From: Punica granatum
Lineage: Eukaryota > Streptophyta > Magnoliopsida > Myrtales > Lythraceae
Reading direction: 5' to 3'
Assembly (NCBI RefSeq): GCF_007655135.1
Contig: NC_045127.1
Span: 20,068,199 to 20,132,198, forward strand
DNA: 64,000 nucleotides
The translations under genes and the position numbers were made by a program. Position 1 is the stretch's first letter. Each line of letters starts with the position of its first letter. The notes under the pieces were generated by a model that saw only the letters and a list, made by a program, of their open reading frames with translations, had not been told where the DNA came from and did not search any database. Positions 23,791-35,214 of this stretch are shown piece after piece.

Positions 23791-25095
23791 GCAATACGAA
23801 GGAGAATCTCATCGAACCCCTCGAGTTTGAGATTGCTAAGGGCCCTGCCCACTATGACATGATCGAGGCTATCAATGGTAAGCCTTGGTATGCAGACATC
23901 AAACATTTACTGCAAACTGGTCAATTCCCTACATTCATTGATCGTCATGACCGGAGGACTCTCCGACGCATTGCAACACACTTTTTCCTGAGTGGCGAGA
24001 CTTTCTACCACCGTTCATTCGACGCCACACTACTCCGATGTGTCGACAAAAGTGAGGCACAATGCCTCATGGAAGAAGTGCATGAAGGGAATTGCAGACC
24101 TCACATGAATGGGCTTATGCTTACAAAGAAAATCATGAGATTGGGTTAATTTGGTCTACCATAAAGATTGACTGCGTCAAGCATGTTAGGCATTGTCACT
24201 TATGCCAAGTCTACGCGAACCAAATCAGAGCACCACCTAATGAGCTGCATCCAATGGCAGCTCCATGGCATTTTTTAATGTGGGGCATGGACGTGATTGG
24301 TCCTATCAATCCCAAAGCATTCAATGAACACCTGTTCATACTAGTAGCTATCAATTACTTCACTAAGTGGATCGAAGCTATCACCCTTACATTGGTTACT
24401 GCAAAGGCTGTGGCATGCTTCCTCAAACGCGATATCATTGCGTGGTACGGGGTCCCCGCGACTCTCATCACAAACAATGCCAAGAACTTGAACAATCCAG
24501 CATCGTAACTCCTTTCCGTATCGTCCTCAAATGAATGGTGCAATAGAGGCTGCAAACAAAAACATAAAGAAAATCATCAAAAAAATGATGGTGAATTACA
24601 AGGACTGGCACGAGATGCTCCCGTTCCGCTCTGGCGTATCGGACCTCTATCCGCTTGTCTACCGGGGCAACCCCGTACTCCTTGGTCTACGGCATGGAAG
24701 CAGTTCTTCCAGTTGAAGTGGAGATTCCCTCCATGAGGGTTCTTGCCAAGTCCAAGCTTAAGGAAGCTGAATGGGCAAAGTTACGCTACGAACAGCTTAA
24801 TCTCATTGATGAGAAGCGGCTCACAGCGCTTTGCCATGGTCAATGCTAATAGCAGAGAATGGCCCAAGCATTTAACAAGAAATTTCATCCCCGCAAGTTC
24901 AGCCCTGGCGACCTCTTCCTACAGAAAGTCTTGCACATTGCCCAAGATTCCAAGGGCAAATTCGTATACAAATATGACAGACCTTTCATTGTGAAAGAAG
25001 TCTTCGATGGAGGAGCAATCATCCTTAACGATATAGACGGGAATGAAAATGCCCTTCCAGTCAATGTTGATGCCCTCAAGAAGTACTATCCTTGA
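23784..25095 (+). pseudogene. Integrase of element E
   Basis: N-terminal part with KPWYADIKHLLQTGQFP and the HHCC zinc region (EEVHEGNCRPHMNG ... CVKHVRHCHLCQVYANQI). Core with WGMDVIGPINPK (first Asp) and LITNNAKNLNNP, where the second catalytic Asp is Asn (related elements have DNG/DNA). Then NGAIEAANKNIKKII, which holds the Glu, and TGATPYSLVYGMEAVLPVEV. The C-terminal part FSPGDLFLQKVL .. YKYDRPFIVKEVFDGGAI ends at the stop 25093-25095. At least three frame changes. Confidence 0.9.
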
Positions 25096-25949
25096 TAGTC
25101 TTCCGTCATTCTGCTGCTTTTCGATGCACGTGTACTTCATTGTCTTTCCCTGCACGCGCAGTTCCTTTTACCTGCAATTCTGTAAATATGTACAATCTTC
25201 TTCTTCTGGTCTTTCTCATCTCAAAAATTTCTTGAGAGAAAAAGAATGAATTTCCCGCTAGGTTGAAAACCTCTTCGAGGCGGCCTAGGCAAAAATTAGG
25301 GAAGGAGGGGCATGGCTTAAAATCCTGCAAAGGGGAACCGTGGCAAAAGGAGAGCATGAAGCAAAATCCTCGCTAGGCTGAAAACCCGCAAATGGCAGTC
25401 TAGGCAAAATTTAGAGGAACCGAGAGGTGTGATCAGACCCAACTAGGGCGGTCGTAGCAAAATGTGAGCTCTAAATGAGGAAAAAGTCAAATAAAATACC
25501 CAACTAGGTCATCATGCGTCTTGCAGCCTAGGCAAAGATTAGGGGACCTTTGGTAGCTCGACCATGAAAGAACAGCTACACTCAGTGTGAAGCAACAACG
25601 AGTAGTGGTTTTGTAGTCTTTGACGCAAGCAAACTATCCTTGACTCTCCGAGCACAAGACACCTTTCGATATGTGGTTGAATCGTTGTATCCTTGATCTG
25701 GAGGATCCCAAAGATCCCTCCCTTTACCTTTATGCAAATTCCACGAGTCATGCCTGTTCTGCAAAAAGCTTTTCTCTCAAGTTAGAGTCTTGTGGGACAC
25801 GGTCAACCCTTCAAATGGTCATCAAGTTCAAATCCCCGAAGCATTATTACTCAGACCTCTTTGCACATCTTCATTGCGGTTGTACGGTAGGACTGTCAAC
25901 TATTGTTAGCTCCTATGGTTCGATGTGCAGGTATGAGGATGTAAACCCC
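25096..25949 (+). other. 3' non-coding region of element E, first part
   Basis: Repeated modules at 25250-25540 (GCTAGGYTGAAAACC, GGCAGTCTAGGCAAA) share ancestry with 8550-8760 of the LARD-like element. Nothing coding seen. Interrupted at 25949 by solo LTR C and resumed at 31167. Confidence 0.7.
25945..25949. repeat. Left target-site duplication of solo LTR C (ACCCC)
   Basis: ACCCC directly before TGTTAGCACC. The same 5 bp follow the LTR end at 31162-31166. Confidence 0.8.
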
Positions 25950-28900
25950 TGTTAGCACCCCATTTTGGCCCACTAGTTCAAATAACAACATCAGCAGCGA
26001 TTCATCTCACGACTTTAACATCGATATAGAAGAAGGCTCGACAGAGCAGCGAGTTTTCATTCATCCTCAAGTCAGCAGGGACAGGTAGATGACCCAGACG
26101 CACAATAGAAGAACTTCCTTGGTCATCAAGAACTAACAGAGCAACCAGAGAGCCCAAACAGAATCTAAAACCGGCGATTTCATAATACAACACAAACATC
26201 GCTATTTTTCGCTGGTTCACTCAACCATCAGAAGATAGTCAATATTGGGCTTCAAAAATCCCTTATGATGCCAAACAGATGAAAAGTGTCTCCAAACACA
26301 TTTCACGGATCATTTGCTATATACAAATAAATTTTCCGAATACAGACAACTTTTAAGTGGAAGTCCAAAAACGCCAGCTCATCAAAGAAAAGTTTTTTTT
26401 TGACAAATATCAAAGGAAAGTTAATGCCCAATGTCAAACACAATCATATCCCGCAATTCTACAGATCATGAGCATCGCTTTAGATTGCTTCTCAGAAGTC
26501 ACACATACTCCTCAAATATCTCCTGAGTGACAGAAGAAGCATACCTTTCAGTGAAAATGCGTAATCGGAGACTTGTCTAACGAAACATCGGCAAACAAAG
26601 TTAGCCATGCATTGCCCTGAAAACTGCAACGGATATACACAAATGGTCAAATCAGATTGTAATATCCCTATCAGTTTCTCGAGTAACCTCCGAAGAGTAG
26701 AAAATGCCGTTTTTAATGGAAATGCATAACTGGAGGTTTTTTTGGCAGAAACTTGACACCGGACGACTGCCCTACACAGTGCTAGCCATCCCAAGGCTCA
26801 GTGTGAAATTCTCAAATTAAACTGCATAAGTCATCTAAGCGTCACAATGGTTCTAGAATGATTCCAAATGCACATTGACGGTCCTTCAAGGTCTATTCTC
26901 AATGAACAGAGATCGCAGCGATCTCTCAATCATCCAAGCAACTGAGAAAGCAATCTGAGAAATTCAACTTCGGACTCCTAGGACGTCTCCAGCTTCACAT
27001 TTGCAATACCAGTTTATTGGTCAATTATTCAGTCTGATTGACAATGCATGTCAAAATGACCAATGCGAAATGCCGATACGAGATGCGCTCTTAGAAACGG
27101 CTAACTTTTCTCTGATCGTCTAAAACGAGCAAAACCGGCATTCGAGCCTCAAAACAACACGAACATTTTCTTATGCAAAATGGGCATTCTTGGGCTCGTT
27201 TGAACCGTTTTTACGCGCATATTGACAATTCGACGCTCATTTGAGTCACGAGCTTCGAACATGCGACCAATCGAGACTCGAACTTTCCCGACTTACCTCC
27301 AACCCCTGTGAGACCCACGACATCTTCTTCCCCCTCCTCTTGACAAGGCTAGCCGAAATTTGCAAGTGGCAATCCAACTTGCACTTGACTTGCATGAAAA
27401 TATCAAGCCATCATTCAAGATAACACTCCATGACATTAATGCATTTTGGCTCATCTTCATGAAGAATGCATGGAGGAGATTCATCCTCATCTCTATTAGC
27501 AAATTCGGATCCCCCTAATCCTTACCCTTAATCGCACTTTTCTTCCCTTAATCACACTTTGCCTATATATTGCCCCAGGGTCATTAAGTTAATCACACAC
27601 CTCCAAGCATCATCTGTCTAGCATTTCTCGCTCAAAAAAATGTTCTCAACCTCAGAAAATCATAGCAAGCATTCAGCACCAAAAAACCAAGCAAAACCCT
27701 CAAGAACTTAAGTTGGAATCAAGGTGATAACCATCCCGGCTTAAATCTAAACTTGACCAAATTTCATATCCCACATGTTTTCGACCCCCTCAATCCATTT
27801 TTGAAATTAGACTTTAAGTTTGAAGCCTCTAAGCCATAGAATCAGCTCAGTACAAAACCGAACTCAGTTTTTAATCCAATCGGGTCAAAACTTCCAACCC
27901 GCGTTTCTCACCTTTTCGTGTCAGTTTGAGCTGCCAAAACCCATCAAACACCTCAACACACAACCTAAGAGTGTCTAGGAGTTCAGAAATCCCGGAAAAA
28001 CCCGCTGGTTTGACCCAGCAAGAAAAAACAGCCTGACTAACCAGTCGGGTCGGATTTTCTGATTGTCTTTGCGTTTTCCTTGCAGATCGGGACGACCCGA
28101 GACTCTTTTCCTTGAACGAACACCACAGTCACCTCCAGGGCTCTCTTAAGAGTCGGGAGCCACTAACCTTGTAGCAAAATTCCATCGGGAGCCACCGTGG
28201 TGACGTCCGACCCGAGAACTGCCCAGTCTAGTCTGTTCCTGGAAGTGCTTTGTTTTTCGTGATCTTTGTAGGGCTATACAGGTCAACTCGACAACTCTGC
28301 AACCAAATGACCACCACCACCACCTAGGAGGGTCCCTTGGCTATCCAGAACCATGGTGAACCATCCAGAAAACTGGTCGAATCGACCCGTACCGGCTTGT
28401 TCTTTCCTGAGTGCCAGTCGGATCTATCCAGCACCCCAGTCGAGTCTGTTGACTCTATTCGGGGTATGTTCAACGAAAAACAGCCCAAACCCAACCCACC
28501 AATGGTCTAACCCGACTTCTAACAGTCCCATCCCGCATTCCGAGACTAGGTATAACCATTCCCGACTTAGAGGAGCTAGGACTTTTACATTTTTGTTGTG
28601 TTTATGGAGTTATAAGACATATTTAAGCATGATTTACTTACAAGATTTCATTTTTATGCAATTTCCATAATATATCATACACGTTTATCATCATATTACG
28701 TGTTAACATGTCGGAAAATGTTTAAATCGAAGTCGGGGAGACCATTTAAGGCCGGAATCACCAAAGAAACTCCCGATTTTTCCTTGAGAAAGGTAACGTG
28801 AGCTTTTCCTTGGTTTTTCCGGAATTAAACCAGCCTCCTTGCCCCGATTTAAGTCGTTTCCCGAGCTTTTATGTTTTTCCGACATCCTTGAAGCTGGTAT

Positions 28901-31161
28901 CATTTTATCGATTCCATAAATAACTTATTTGTGCATGTTTGAATGTTAAAATGCGTTTTCCAAATCATGGCGATACCGGCTTTGTTAAATACGTATCATT
29001 TATCGTGTTCAATGTTTGAGCATGCGAGAAATTATTGAAATCGGGTTAAAGAAACCGCTTGAAACCCGAAACGGGTCAAGGGAGCTCACGGCTATCCTCA
29101 AGAGGAAAGAGCCGAGAGTTCTTTGACCTTATTCTGGTCAAGAATGGTTTATTTACCTCAATGAAATCCATTTCTCAGATTTTGTGCAATTGCAATTTCA
29201 ATATCATCGCAAATCCCAAGTTAAAATCCCTTTTAGAATGTTGTTTTCCAAACAAAATGCATGGATTCAAGTATCAATGACTCTTTCAGGGCCATTTTGG
29301 GTTCTGAGGGTATTTTGGTCATTTTGACCAAATTATCCTCGACCTCCCTGGACCCGTCTAGGTCGCCGTGTCATGAATCGTTTTCATTAAATTAAGCTTT
29401 TTTGGGTATTCAGACTCCATTCGGTGGATCAATTCATGATATGTCTGATTGTTTATAACCCGCACATTTATTGCATTCGGCAATAATTTACAAGCAATAA
29501 ATTCACAAACGGGTTAATCAAGACACTCATATGATTAAACCCACTTGGCACTGATAAATCTTGCATGAATTGGTCATTAATTGATAACTTGCGTCGATAA
29601 GTTGTCAAATGACCTTAATGCCCATTTCAAAACTCGCAATTCCAAAAATCCCAAAACGCGCAGTCCAATGCAGCACGTATGTCAAGAAAGGGATTGTTTG
29701 TCTCAACTTGAGTTTTTACCTATTTTTAGGTAACTCAGGTCAGGATACAGAAGATCTTTCTAGATCACTTCCAGGCAAATCTCTTTCAAATAAAAGGGTA
29801 AAATCGTCTTTTCATAATTTAACGACACCCCTAGGGTTAGCTTGACAAAAACACTACGGTATCATGATAAGAATAGGCTACATGTTCAGGTGCTGGTTCA
29901 TCTGCAAAGCCTTTTCGTAGACTCGGGTAACTAGAATAGTTTTCTCTGTCACAAAACATGCAAAATCCTGATTAATCATTCACTCGACCTAACCAAACAT
30001 TAGACAATGGTTAGGGAAACTCAAGGTTCTAAATCTAGAGTCAAAACACGAGTTTGGCGAATTTAGTGAAATTTTAGTGTCACAATACAGAATAACTTTA
30101 AAAGCAATCCATACACAAAGGACCTGACTACAGACACCATGTTTGTCAGGTCCTTGAAATAAAGCCGAATGCAAAATGCTTTACACACGTTTGTTTGCTT
30201 AGCATACGACATTTGCATGCCAAAACATTCAGGGTTAATAATTTGTTAGTTCACGTACATTTGGCAATAACAAACACATTGTCTGTAATCTGCATGTTGT
30301 TTGTTACTTTTCTACTATTGTTTGTCCATACGAGTCGAGCCTGACCCATAGGATGCTTTACACTTAGGGTTCAACACCCTAACCATCAGTCACGGGGTCT
30401 AACGCCCCATTCACTGAGAGGGCGTTTGAATTTCAGTTTTCGGTTTTTTCCTAACTCATAGTGAGTCGGAGCGGAATAATAACCGAATGCGAATTTACTG
30501 GGATTCAATTATTTGTAATTTGTATTTATTGTTTTTGAGAGCATTGTAAGGATTTTACTTTGTACATTCATTATGTAAGAATCCCGGTTAGTGAGCGGAT
30601 GGTCCGAGAGTTGAACTAATCGAATCGGTCCAATGCTTGTCCAGACTAGAGTAATTCCAAGATCTCGCGGTTCCGGTTCACGCAGGAATTCAACCTTCAT
30701 GGTTTGATGAACTGTAATGCAAGATATTGAATCGATTCCCCGACATACGAGCCTACTTCTCTCTCGGTTTCTCAACCGACATTGTTTAGTTCATCAAATT
30801 TTAGGTGTCAAAACGCGTAAGCTGAGCGCAACCTAATTCACACGGTAAATGAAATAAAAATGCAAGCCTAGCAAGCTAGAGTACCGAAAGAGAGTGCGAG
30901 ATATAGGCCCGCACGTAATGTGAACCCCCAAACTCGGACTCTCCGGTTCTGCAAAGACCAATGCCTTGGCAAAACTAGGTGTACCATTACCCCTAGACCC
31001 GGGCAACTCATCGGCCCTCGACCTTCGGGTCATAAACAGGTAGTGGTGACTCCTTCACACGCGTGTCCGTCACGTGTCCCCCGGGAAGGTGGAAACTCTC
31101 AAGCCGCGCGATTCGGTCGCGTGCATGCGGGCCCAGACGAGAGCACATTCGGGTCCGTACA
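25950..31161 (+). mobile_element. Solo LTR C, 5212 bp, Tat/Ogre-like
   Basis: Starts TGTTAGCACCCCATTTTGG and ends GGTCCGTACA, flanked on both sides by ACCCC. Neither PBS nor PPT adjoins it, and the flanking DNA on both sides is the 3' region of element E. It is therefore a full element that inserted in E and was reduced to one LTR by LTR-LTR recombination. It serves here as the unbroken reference for the family. No genes; short frames recur in other LTR copies. Confidence 0.88.
27563..27571 (+). promoter_or_regulatory. Probable TATA box of LTR C
   Basis: CTATATATT inside GCCTATATATTG, 1.6 kb into the LTR, with the conserved TTAATCACACTTTGCC before it and GTCATTAAG(T/C)TAATCAC after it. Same place as 33811 in LTR F. 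Confidence 0.5.
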
Positions 31162-31166
31162 ACCCC
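31162..31166. repeat. Right target-site duplication of solo LTR C (ACCCC)
   Basis: ACCCC directly after the LTR end CCGTACA; matches 25945-25949. Confidence 0.8.
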
Positions 31167-32255
31167 GAAAGGTGTCTTCCTCTAACGAATGCACATCTGC
31201 CTTATGCCAAGAACTACAGCCTTAATATGAGGAAAAATCTATAGGATAGTATTCCATGCACTCAGTTGCATCACAATCAGATGACAAGCAACGAAGCATT
31301 CTATCACAGCATCATTTGCAACACAGACATGCTCAATGCTGAGCGAATCACAATTATTCCTTCCACATTTCACACTTTTCATTAAGCATCGCACTTTTCA
31401 ATTAAGCCATGCAATGCACTTTTCTTTAAACATTCATTAAGCATCGCACTTTCCAATTAACCAATGCAGTGCACTTTCAATTAAACATCGCACTTTTTCA
31501 TTAAGCAATGCACTTTTCATTAAACAAAGCAGTTTTTATTATGCAATGCAATGCATCTTTCTTCAAGCAATGCAAACCGCGGGCAATGCGTCCGTGCACG
31601 ATGCAATCCACAGGGCAATGCCCCGTGCATATTGCAAACTCGCCGGGCAAGCGCCCATGCACGATGCAATCCACAGGGCAATGCCCCGTGCATATTGCAA
31701 ATCTGCCGGGCAAGCGCCCGTGCATCATGCAACTCGCCGGGCAGGCGCCCATGCCTCTTGCAAATGCACTTTCAATTAGTCAATGCATTTTCATTAAGCA
31801 TCGCACTTTTCTGTTAAACATCGCCCTTTCATTAAACACCGCATTTTCAATTAAACAATGCATTTTTCTTTAAACAATGCATCGCACTTTTTCCATTAAA
31901 CTCCACACTTTTATTTAAACAAGGCACCGCACTTTCAATTAAACAGAACATCGCACTCTTCTTTAAACAATGCAGCGCACTTTTAATTAAACACCGCATT
32001 TCCGATTAAACACACGCACCTTTTCTTTAAGCAAAGCACTGCACTTTCATTAAACATCGCCCTTTCATTAAACACCGCATTTCCAATTAAACAAGGCATT
32101 TTCGATCAACTGAGCACTTTTCTTTACAATATTCTCCTATATATCCAAAGCAAGGGAGGAGAGGACGGGCATTCGAGATACCAAATTGATCATTACTATT
32201 AAACTAGGGTGCTTCTGAAAGTCTTTGGCTGCATCCTCTACTCGAGCACGCAGTT
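31167..32255 (+). repeat. 3' region of element E, second part: AT-rich tandem repeats
   Basis: From about 31370 to 32120, degenerate units of 20-35 bp built on ATTAAACATCGCACTTTC repeat many times. Inside lies a GC-rich sub-array at 31603-31765 with a 63-bp period. The region runs into the PPT. Tandem arrays before the PPT are typical of Tat/Ogre elements. Confidence 0.85.
31603..31765. repeat. 63-bp tandem repeat, about 2.5 copies
   Basis: GCAATCCACAGGGCAATGCC starts copies at 31603 and 31666. A third partial copy carries CTCGCCGGGCAGGCGCCC. The 63-bp period keeps all frames open and produces several overlapping frames of 70-120 codons on both strands. These are artefacts, not genes. Confidence 0.9.
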
Positions 32256-32269
32256 AAAGAGGGGCAAGC
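32256..32269 (+). other. Polypurine tract of element E
   Basis: AAAGAGGGGCAAGC directly before LTR F (TGTCAGCACC). Identical to the PPT of the LARD-like element. Confidence 0.85.
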
Positions 32270-33810
32270 TGTCAGCACCCCATTTTGGCTCACCAATTCA
32301 GGCAATGTCTATCAACAGCAATTCAGGCTATGACTTGAGCACTAATACGGAAGAAGGTCGACAGAGCAGCAAATTGCTATAAATTCTCAAGTCAACAGAG
32401 ACAGGCAGATCATTCAAGCACATGACAAAAGAACTTACAAAATCATCCAGCGACATACAGAGCAAATAGGGAGCCTAGACAACATCCAAATCGGTGTTTT
32501 CAGAATATAACACCAACATCGCTATTTTCTACTGATTCACTCGACCATCAGAAGATAGTCAATATTGGACTCCAAAAATCCCTTACGGTGCCAAACAAAT
32601 GAAAAGTGTCTTCAAACACATTTCGCAGATCATCTGCTATATACAGAGCAATTTTCTAAATACATACAACTTTTCAGTGGAAATCCAAAAATGCCAGTTC
32701 ATCCAAGAAAAGTTAATGCCCGATGTCAGATACAGTCACATCCTTGAATGACTCCCAAGAGGCAAAACAAGCGTACCTTTCATCAGAAATGCATAATCGG
32801 AGAATGGTCTGACGAAACATCGGCAAACGAAGCTAGCCATGCATTGCCCCAAAAACTACAGCGGACAGACACAATTAAGCAAATCAGACTGCAGAATCCC
32901 TTTTAGTTTCCCGAATGACCTCCGAAGAGCAAAAAAGGTCGTTTTCAACAAAAATTCATAACCGGATGGCCTTTTCACGGAAACTTGACATTAGATGATT
33001 GGCCAACACAGTGCTACCCATCCCAAGGCTCAATGTGAAATCCTCATACGGAATTCCACAATCCATCTAGGCCCTCTGAATAGTGTTTTAGGGTTTCAGA
33101 TGTAGTTTTTCAATCCTTCGAGGTCGGTTCTCAACGAAGAGAGATTGCAGCGATCTCCGGCTCGCCCAAGCAACTCAGAAAGCATTCTGAGAAATCCGGC
33201 TTCGGACCCCTAGGACGTCTCCGGTTTCACATTGGCAATACCGGCTTATTGGTCAATTATTTGGTTTGATTAACAATGCACGTCAAAATGACCAACGCGG
33301 ATTGCAGACATGAGATGCGCATTCAGAAACGGTTAACTTTGCTCTGATAACCTGAAATGAGCAAAATCGGCTTCCGAGCCTAAAAACCACACGAGCATTC
33401 TTTTAGGCAAAATGGGCAATCTTGGGCTCGTTTGAACCGTTTTCTTGCACACATTGTCAATTCGACGTTCGTTTTAGCCACGAACCTCATACACGCGATC
33501 AATCGAGACTCGAACTTCGTCCCTAACTTCCCTCAAGGCCTGCAGGACCCACGGCCTGCCCTAGGGCAGCCGTAACCCTCCTTTGCCACCCTTCCTCCTC
33601 GGCTTCTTCCTCCATGCAACTTGCCTCCTCTTCCATGGAAATATCAAGCCTACAATTCCATTTCAACACTCCATCTTCATCAATGCTCCTGTCTCTTCTC
33701 CATTAATGCAATGGATGACGATTGAGCTTGATATTTCCCTAAGCTAACCGCCCAAGCCTAATCCAAGAGGCCAATTACACTTTTCTTCACTTAATTGCAC
33801 TTAAGCTTTG

Positions 33811-33820
33811 CCTATATATT
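33811..33820 (+). promoter_or_regulatory. Probable TATA box of LTR F
   Basis: CCTATATATT, 1.54 kb into the LTR, same context as in LTRs A and C. Confidence 0.5.
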
Positions 33821-34766
33821 ACATTTATGTCATTAAGCTAATCACAACATCCTCCATGACATCTCTCTAGCATTTCTCACTCTTCAAAAGCTCTCAAAAC
33901 CCTCAAGCAAACCGCAGCAATCTAACAAGCATTCAGCAAAGAGAAAACCAAGCAAAACCCTCAAGAACTTAAGTCGGAATCATGGTGATCACCATCCCGG
34001 TTCAAATTCAAACTTGACCAAACTTCATATCTCACATGTTTTCGACCCCCTCAATCCATTTTCGAAGTTAGATTTTAAGTTTGAAACCTCTAAGCCATAG
34101 GAATAGCCCACCACAGAACCGAATCCTTGTTTGGTCCTTCTCGGGTCAAAATTTCCTACCCGGGTTTCCCACCCTTTCGGGTCACTTGGAGCCGAAATAC
34201 CACCTCCCTACATGACCTAACGGTGTCTAGGAGTCGAGAGATCTCGGAAAAACCAGTTGGTTTTGGCTCACTTGTAGTTTTCCTAGCAGATCGGGTCAAC
34301 CCGAGACTCTTTTCTTCAAACGAACACCACAATCACCTCCGAGGGTCTCTAAGGAGTCGAGAGCCACCGACCTTACAGCAAAATTCCATCGGGATCCACC
34401 GTGATGACGTTCGATCCGAGACTTGCCCAGTCAAGTCTGTTTCTAGGCGTACTTTGTTTTGCTTAATCTTTGTAGGGCTATAAGGGTCAAACCAAGACCA
34501 CTGCAACCAAACGACCACCACTGAGTCCCTTGGCTACCCAGAACCGCAGTGAATCGGCCAGAAAAACAGTCGAAACGACCCGAACCAGCTTTTTCTTTCC
34601 CGGGTGCCAATCGGGTTTGTCCAGCGCCCCAGTCGGGTCTGTTGCTTCCATTGGAGTCTGTTCAAGCAAAAACAGCCCAAACCCGACCCACCAACGGTCC
34701 AATCCGACTTTTACAGTCCCATCCCGCATCTCGGGACTAGGTATAACCATTCCCGACTTAGAGGAG

Positions 34767-35018
34767 TGCCCTGTTTGGATTCAGGAACAAAAAATTTTAA
34801 CTTTAACTTTAACTTTAACTCAACACACTACACAACAAAAACACACATTTCCAAAGTCAAAAATTTTAACTTTAACTTTAACTTTAACTCAATACACTAC
34901 ACAACAAAAACACACGTTTCCCAAGTCAAATTTATAATCACATCTCATTTGTCATTTTCCACAATCAAAATTAAAATCAAAATCAAAGTTACTTTAACTC
35001 TGAATCCAAACGCACCCT
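34767..35018. mobile_element. MITE-like insertion 1 in LTR F
   Basis: Imperfect terminal inverted repeats: left GTGCCCTGTTTGGATTCAGG, right end CTGAATCCAAACGCACC. The interior holds two copies, 69 bp apart, of an AT-rich segment with ACTTTAACTTTAAC and CACTACACAACAAAAACACAC. It is absent from LTRs C and G at the same place. No clean target duplication found. Confidence 0.55.
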
Positions 35019-35028
35019 AAGACTTTTA

Positions 35029-35214
35029 GGGCCCGTTTGGTTTCGAAGTTTGATTTTAGAATCATGATTTTGATTTTAACTCTACCCACTACACAACAAA
35101 AACACACATTTTCCAAGTCAAATTTATAATACCATCTCATTTGTCCTTTTCCACAATCAAAATCAAAATCAAAATCAAAATCAAAGTTACTTTAACTCTG
35201 AAACCAAGCGCACT
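35029..35214. mobile_element. MITE-like insertion 2 in LTR F
   Basis: Left end GGGCCCGTTTGGTTTC, right end GAAACCAAGCGCACT; the inverted repeat is imperfect with one gap. Flanked by TTA (35026-35028) and TTA (35215-35217), as PIF/Harbinger-type elements would leave. The interior shares CACTACACAACAAAAACACAC with insertion 1, so they are relatives inserted side by side. Confidence 0.55.

Noticed and set aside
17957..31161. A full-length element with LTR C as its 3' LTR
   Set aside because: ACCCC flanks both ends of C, no PPT stands before it, and a proper PPT plus LTR is found at 32256-37456.
31501..31873. A cluster of overlapping frames on both strands (70-121 codons)
   Set aside because: Caused by the 63-bp repeat; His/Ala/Pro-rich translations without domain features in all frames at once.
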